This document shows positions 4,596 to 6,468 of a stretch of 6,468 bases of DNA, piece by piece. The notes beneath the pieces are model-generated. The model made no database searches, was not told where the DNA came from, and saw only the letters and a program-made list of their open reading frames with translations. This stretch comes from Clostridia bacterium. GTDB lineage: Bacteria > Bacillota > Clostridia > UMGS1883. How positions within the stretch are numbered: position 1 is the first letter of the stretch; each line of letters opens with the position of its first letter. The translations under genes and the position numbers were made by a program. The stretch lies in the NCBI GenBank assembly GCA_017441965.1, contig JAFSBF010000200.1:1-6468 (forward strand), read 5' to 3'.

Positions 4596-5405
4596 ATGAA
4601 TAAATATTTTTATGAAATAAATAAAGCCGAGTATGAAAAACCCTTGCAAACGCAGGAGGCATTTCATCTGCACAGTCATGATGAGTATGAAGTTTATATG
4701 TTTGTAGAGGGCGATGCAAGGTATGTTGTGGAGGAAAAAAACTATTCCCTTTCACCGGGGGATGTTATTCTCATACGAAAACACGAAATGCACCGTGTCT
4801 TTCATAACAGTGATACGAGGTATCGCAGATTTGTGCTTTGGATTGCACCGCAATTTTTTGAAAAACATTCTATTGGAGAGTATGAGGCGGCATTTTCAGA
4901 AAACAAATTCAGTGTAGGAAACAAAATCAGTTCTGAAATAGTACGCTCGGCAGGGCTTTATGATGCCGTTATGCGTCTTAAAAAATATTCTGACAATTAC
5001 AATGAAAATTATACACCGATTGTGCAGAGTATTGTTATTGAGATTGTATATCTGATAAATAAAATATCCTCTTTTGAGGCAACAGATACAGTAAATAAGC
5101 CGATACAAAACATTATTAACTATATAAACAGACATTTTACGAGTGAAATTACACTTGATACTCTTTGTGAAAAATTTTTTGTTTCAAAATATCATTTGTG
5201 TCGTATTTTTAAAGAGGCAACGGGACTTACCGTTCAGGAATATATACGTGAAAAACGCCTTACCTATGTTGCCTCGCTTAAAAGAGAGGGGAAAAGCCTG
5301 ACGCAGGCATCGATAGAGGCAGGATTTTCTGACTATTCCTCCTTTTACCGTGCATATGTAAAAAGATACGGTATAAGCCCTAAAAATGCAGAGAAGCTAT
5401 CTTAA
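4596..5405 (+). CDS. AraC-family transcriptional regulator with N-terminal cupin sensor domain
   Basis: The 269-residue protein is a DNA-binding regulator. The N-terminal part (about 15-90) is a cupin-like ligand domain: HLHSHDEYEVYMFVEGD (24-40) and SLSPGDVILIRKHEMHRV (51-68) are its two typical motifs. The C-terminal AraC domain (about 169-266) has two helix-turn-helix units, the first near 184-210 (LDTLCEKFFVSKYHLCRIFK) and the second near 233-262, ending in GFSDYSSFYRAYVKRYGISP, the family signature. The start is ATG at 4596 with AGAGG at 4583-4587 and an 8-nt spacer. It is divergent from uxuA and has its own promoter, so it probably controls the uxuA-SDR operon in response to a hexuronate, glucuronide or pathway intermediate. 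The ligand cannot be read from sequence. Its 3' end overlaps the convergent lipid kinase gene by 4 nt. Family is firm; target and ligand are inferred from position. Confidence 0.93.
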   Translation: MNKYFYEINKAEYEKPLQTQEAFHLHSHDEYEVYMFVEGDARYVVEEKNYSLSPGDVILIRKHEMHRVFHNSDTRYRRFVLWIAPQFFEKHSIGEYEAAFSENKFSVGNKISSEIVRSAGLYDAVMRLKKYSDNYNENYTPIVQSIVIEIVYLINKISSFEATDTVNKPIQNIINYINRHFTSEITLDTLCEKFFVSKYHLCRIFKEATGLTVQEYIREKRLTYVASLKREGKSLTQASIEAGFSDYSSFYRAYVKRYGISPKNAEKLS

Positions 5406-5429
5406 ATCAAGATAGCTTCTTTTTCTTTT
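5392..5429 (+). terminator. Intrinsic terminator of the regulator gene, embedded in both convergent coding ends
   Basis: A perfect 12-bp stem (5392-5403 with 5409-5420) with a 5-nt loop is followed by TTTTCTTTT. The left arm encodes the last residues of the AraC protein, and the right arm and T run encode the last residues of the lipid kinase. Both TAA stops lie in the TTAA at 5402-5405 at the loop edge. The minus-strand exit (CTCTGCATTTTTAG) is a weaker U tract, so termination of the kinase transcript here is less certain. Confidence 0.88.
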
Positions 5430-6364
5430 GCTTTTACAGCAGGTATAACAAAATTAATTCCGTCCTTTATAATTTCAAATTCAGTTTTTCCTGCATCTGA
5501 AATTTCCCCGTCGGTACAAAGGCGCATTTTCCCGTCAAGGGGAGTTATAACCGCTTTTTTGCATTTTGTTGTAAATATTACGTTCTCAATCTTTGGTAAT
5601 TTTATATGCGTTCCTTTCATATAAAAAGGAAGCTTGGTAAGAAAATTGAGGCGTGAAATATTATAAATTATATTAATGTTTATAAATCCGTCTTTTATTG
5701 ATGCGAGGGGATTGCTTTTTATACCTCCGCCGCAATAGCTTCCGTTTGCCAGAGAGGTAAGCAGAAGAGGACCGCAATACTTTTTTTCACCGTCAAGCTC
5801 AATTAAAAGCTTTGCGCCTTTCTTTTTTATAAGCATTACAAAAATAGATAGAAGGTAGGCAAGTGAGCCTGAAATAAAAGGCTTCTTCTTCATACTTGCG
5901 GTCATATCAGCTACATTACAGTCAAAGCCGATGTTAAACATATTAACGCAGTAACCCGTCTTTTCCTTTCCGTTTAATGTTGTGTGGTAGCGTATGACGT
6001 CGCACTTTGTGCTTTCGCCTTCAATTTGTGCGGCAATGCTTAAAAAATCATTGCTTTGCGCAAAATTTCTGCAAAAATCATTGCCCGTGCCAAGCGGTAT
6101 AACGCCAACCTGAGCATCAGGACAAAGAAATGCGCCGCTTACCACTTCGCCCAGTGTTCCGTCACCTCCGCACGCAATAAATCGTGTTGCACCGTGAATT
6201 TTACAATATTCTTTCACAAAACACTCTGCATCACCGGGGGAGGAAGTAACGTGTAATCCAACATCTTCATTCAGGAAAAGTGAAACCTCTTTAATTTTGT
6301 CAATCAGCTTTTCGGTGTCAGGTCCCTGACCTGCCATAGGATTTATTATAAAAACGGTTTTCAT
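5402..6364 (-). CDS. Diacylglycerol/sphingosine kinase-family lipid kinase (DagK/YegS-like)
   Basis: The 320-residue protein has a diacylglycerol-kinase catalytic domain at the N-terminus: INPMAGQG (7-14), the nucleotide-binding GGDGTLGEVVSG (66-77) and PLGTGNDF (90-97). A beta-rich C-terminal domain follows, including FNIGFDCNVA and a late TDGE motif. Such enzymes phosphorylate diacylglycerol or related lipids with ATP at the inner membrane face; in Gram-positives DgkB returns diacylglycerol from lipoteichoic acid synthesis to phospholipid synthesis. Length is typical at 290-330. I chose ATG at 6364, which has GAGG (6373-6376) 8 nt upstream; the in-frame GTG at 6373 overlaps that site. A -35/-10 pair upstream is not convincing (TTGCAC-17-TAAACT is the best seen). 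The gene is convergent with the regulator and functionally unrelated to the hexuronate genes as far as can be told. Exact lipid substrate is unknown. Confidence 0.93.
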   Translation of the reverse strand: MKTVFIINPMAGQGPDTEKLIDKIKEVSLFLNEDVGLHVTSSPGDAECFVKEYCKIHGATRFIACGGDGTLGEVVSGAFLCPDAQVGVIPLGTGNDFCRNFAQSNDFLSIAAQIEGESTKCDVIRYHTTLNGKEKTGYCVNMFNIGFDCNVADMTASMKKKPFISGSLAYLLSIFVMLIKKKGAKLLIELDGEKKYCGPLLLTSLANGSYCGGGIKSNPLASIKDGFININIIYNISRLNFLTKLPFYMKGTHIKLPKIENVIFTTKCKKAVITPLDGKMRLCTDGEISDAGKTEFEIIKDGINFVIPAVKAKEKEAILI

Positions 6365-6435
6365 AATAAGCACCTCGCCAAAATCTTCCTATAAAAGACA
6401 GTTTAGCACAAATTCTGACAAGGTGCAAGAAAAAA

Positions 6436-6468
6436 GAGGCTGTAGCAAAATGTATTAATATAAATGCA
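6436..6468 (+). mobile_element. Possible terminal inverted repeat of an insertion sequence, running off the right edge
   Basis: The motif GAGGCTGTAGCAAAATG (6436-6452), preceded by a run of six A, resembles the terminal repeats GAGGCTGTnGCAAAA common at ends of IS1182-type elements in Firmicutes. No transposase or opposite repeat is in view, so this is tentative. It could equally be ordinary intergenic DNA. Confidence 0.25.

Overview
The window reads as chromosomal DNA of a low-GC, spore-forming Firmicute, most likely a gut-type Clostridia member. The basis is AT-rich spacers, strong AAGGAG/GGAGG ribosome binding sites, an alpha/beta-type small acid-soluble spore protein, Gram-positive LexA boxes, a bile-salt-hydrolase-family enzyme and a hexuronate catabolic operon. 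No closer taxonomic call can be supported from sequence alone. Seven of the eight genes lie on the minus strand; only the AraC-type regulator is on the plus strand.

Region by region (left to right). Positions 1-298 hold the N-terminal third or half of a manganese catalase, cut by the window edge. Next is a 315-residue Ntn-hydrolase of the choloylglycine hydrolase/penicillin V acylase family (352-1299), which keeps the catalytic residues but has Leu where bile salt hydrolases have a pocket Asn. A 15-bp terminator hairpin separates it from a small membrane-anchored LysM protein (1424-1741). That gene's promoter carries two near-perfect LexA boxes, which marks it as a YneA-like SOS division-inhibitor candidate. 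A 277-bp non-coding gap follows, with three consecutive hairpins lying downstream of a SASP gene (2079-2270). The SASP gene has a plausible sigma-G-type promoter.

The right half is a hexuronate module. uxuA (mannonate dehydratase, 3415-4455) and an SDR-type D-mannonate oxidoreductase (2432-3277) are probably co-transcribed leftward. They are separated by a 137-bp spacer containing two arrays of 7-nt tandem repeats around a hairpin. A divergently transcribed AraC/cupin regulator (4596-5405) shares a palindrome-containing intergenic region with uxuA and is the likely regulator of the operon. Together the two enzymes convert D-fructuronate to D-mannonate and then to 2-keto-3-deoxygluconate. The isomerase, KDG kinase and KDPG aldolase are not in the window. 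The regulator ends tail-to-tail with a diacylglycerol/sphingosine-kinase-family lipid kinase (5402-6364), with both stop codons inside one terminator hairpin.

No clear undescribed multi-gene system is present. The points most worth a second look are the atypical choloylglycine hydrolase pocket, the doubly LexA-boxed LysM gene lying apart from any lexA, the heptamer repeat arrays inside the uxuA operon, the tandem hairpins at 1942-2078, and a possible insertion-sequence end at the right edge.
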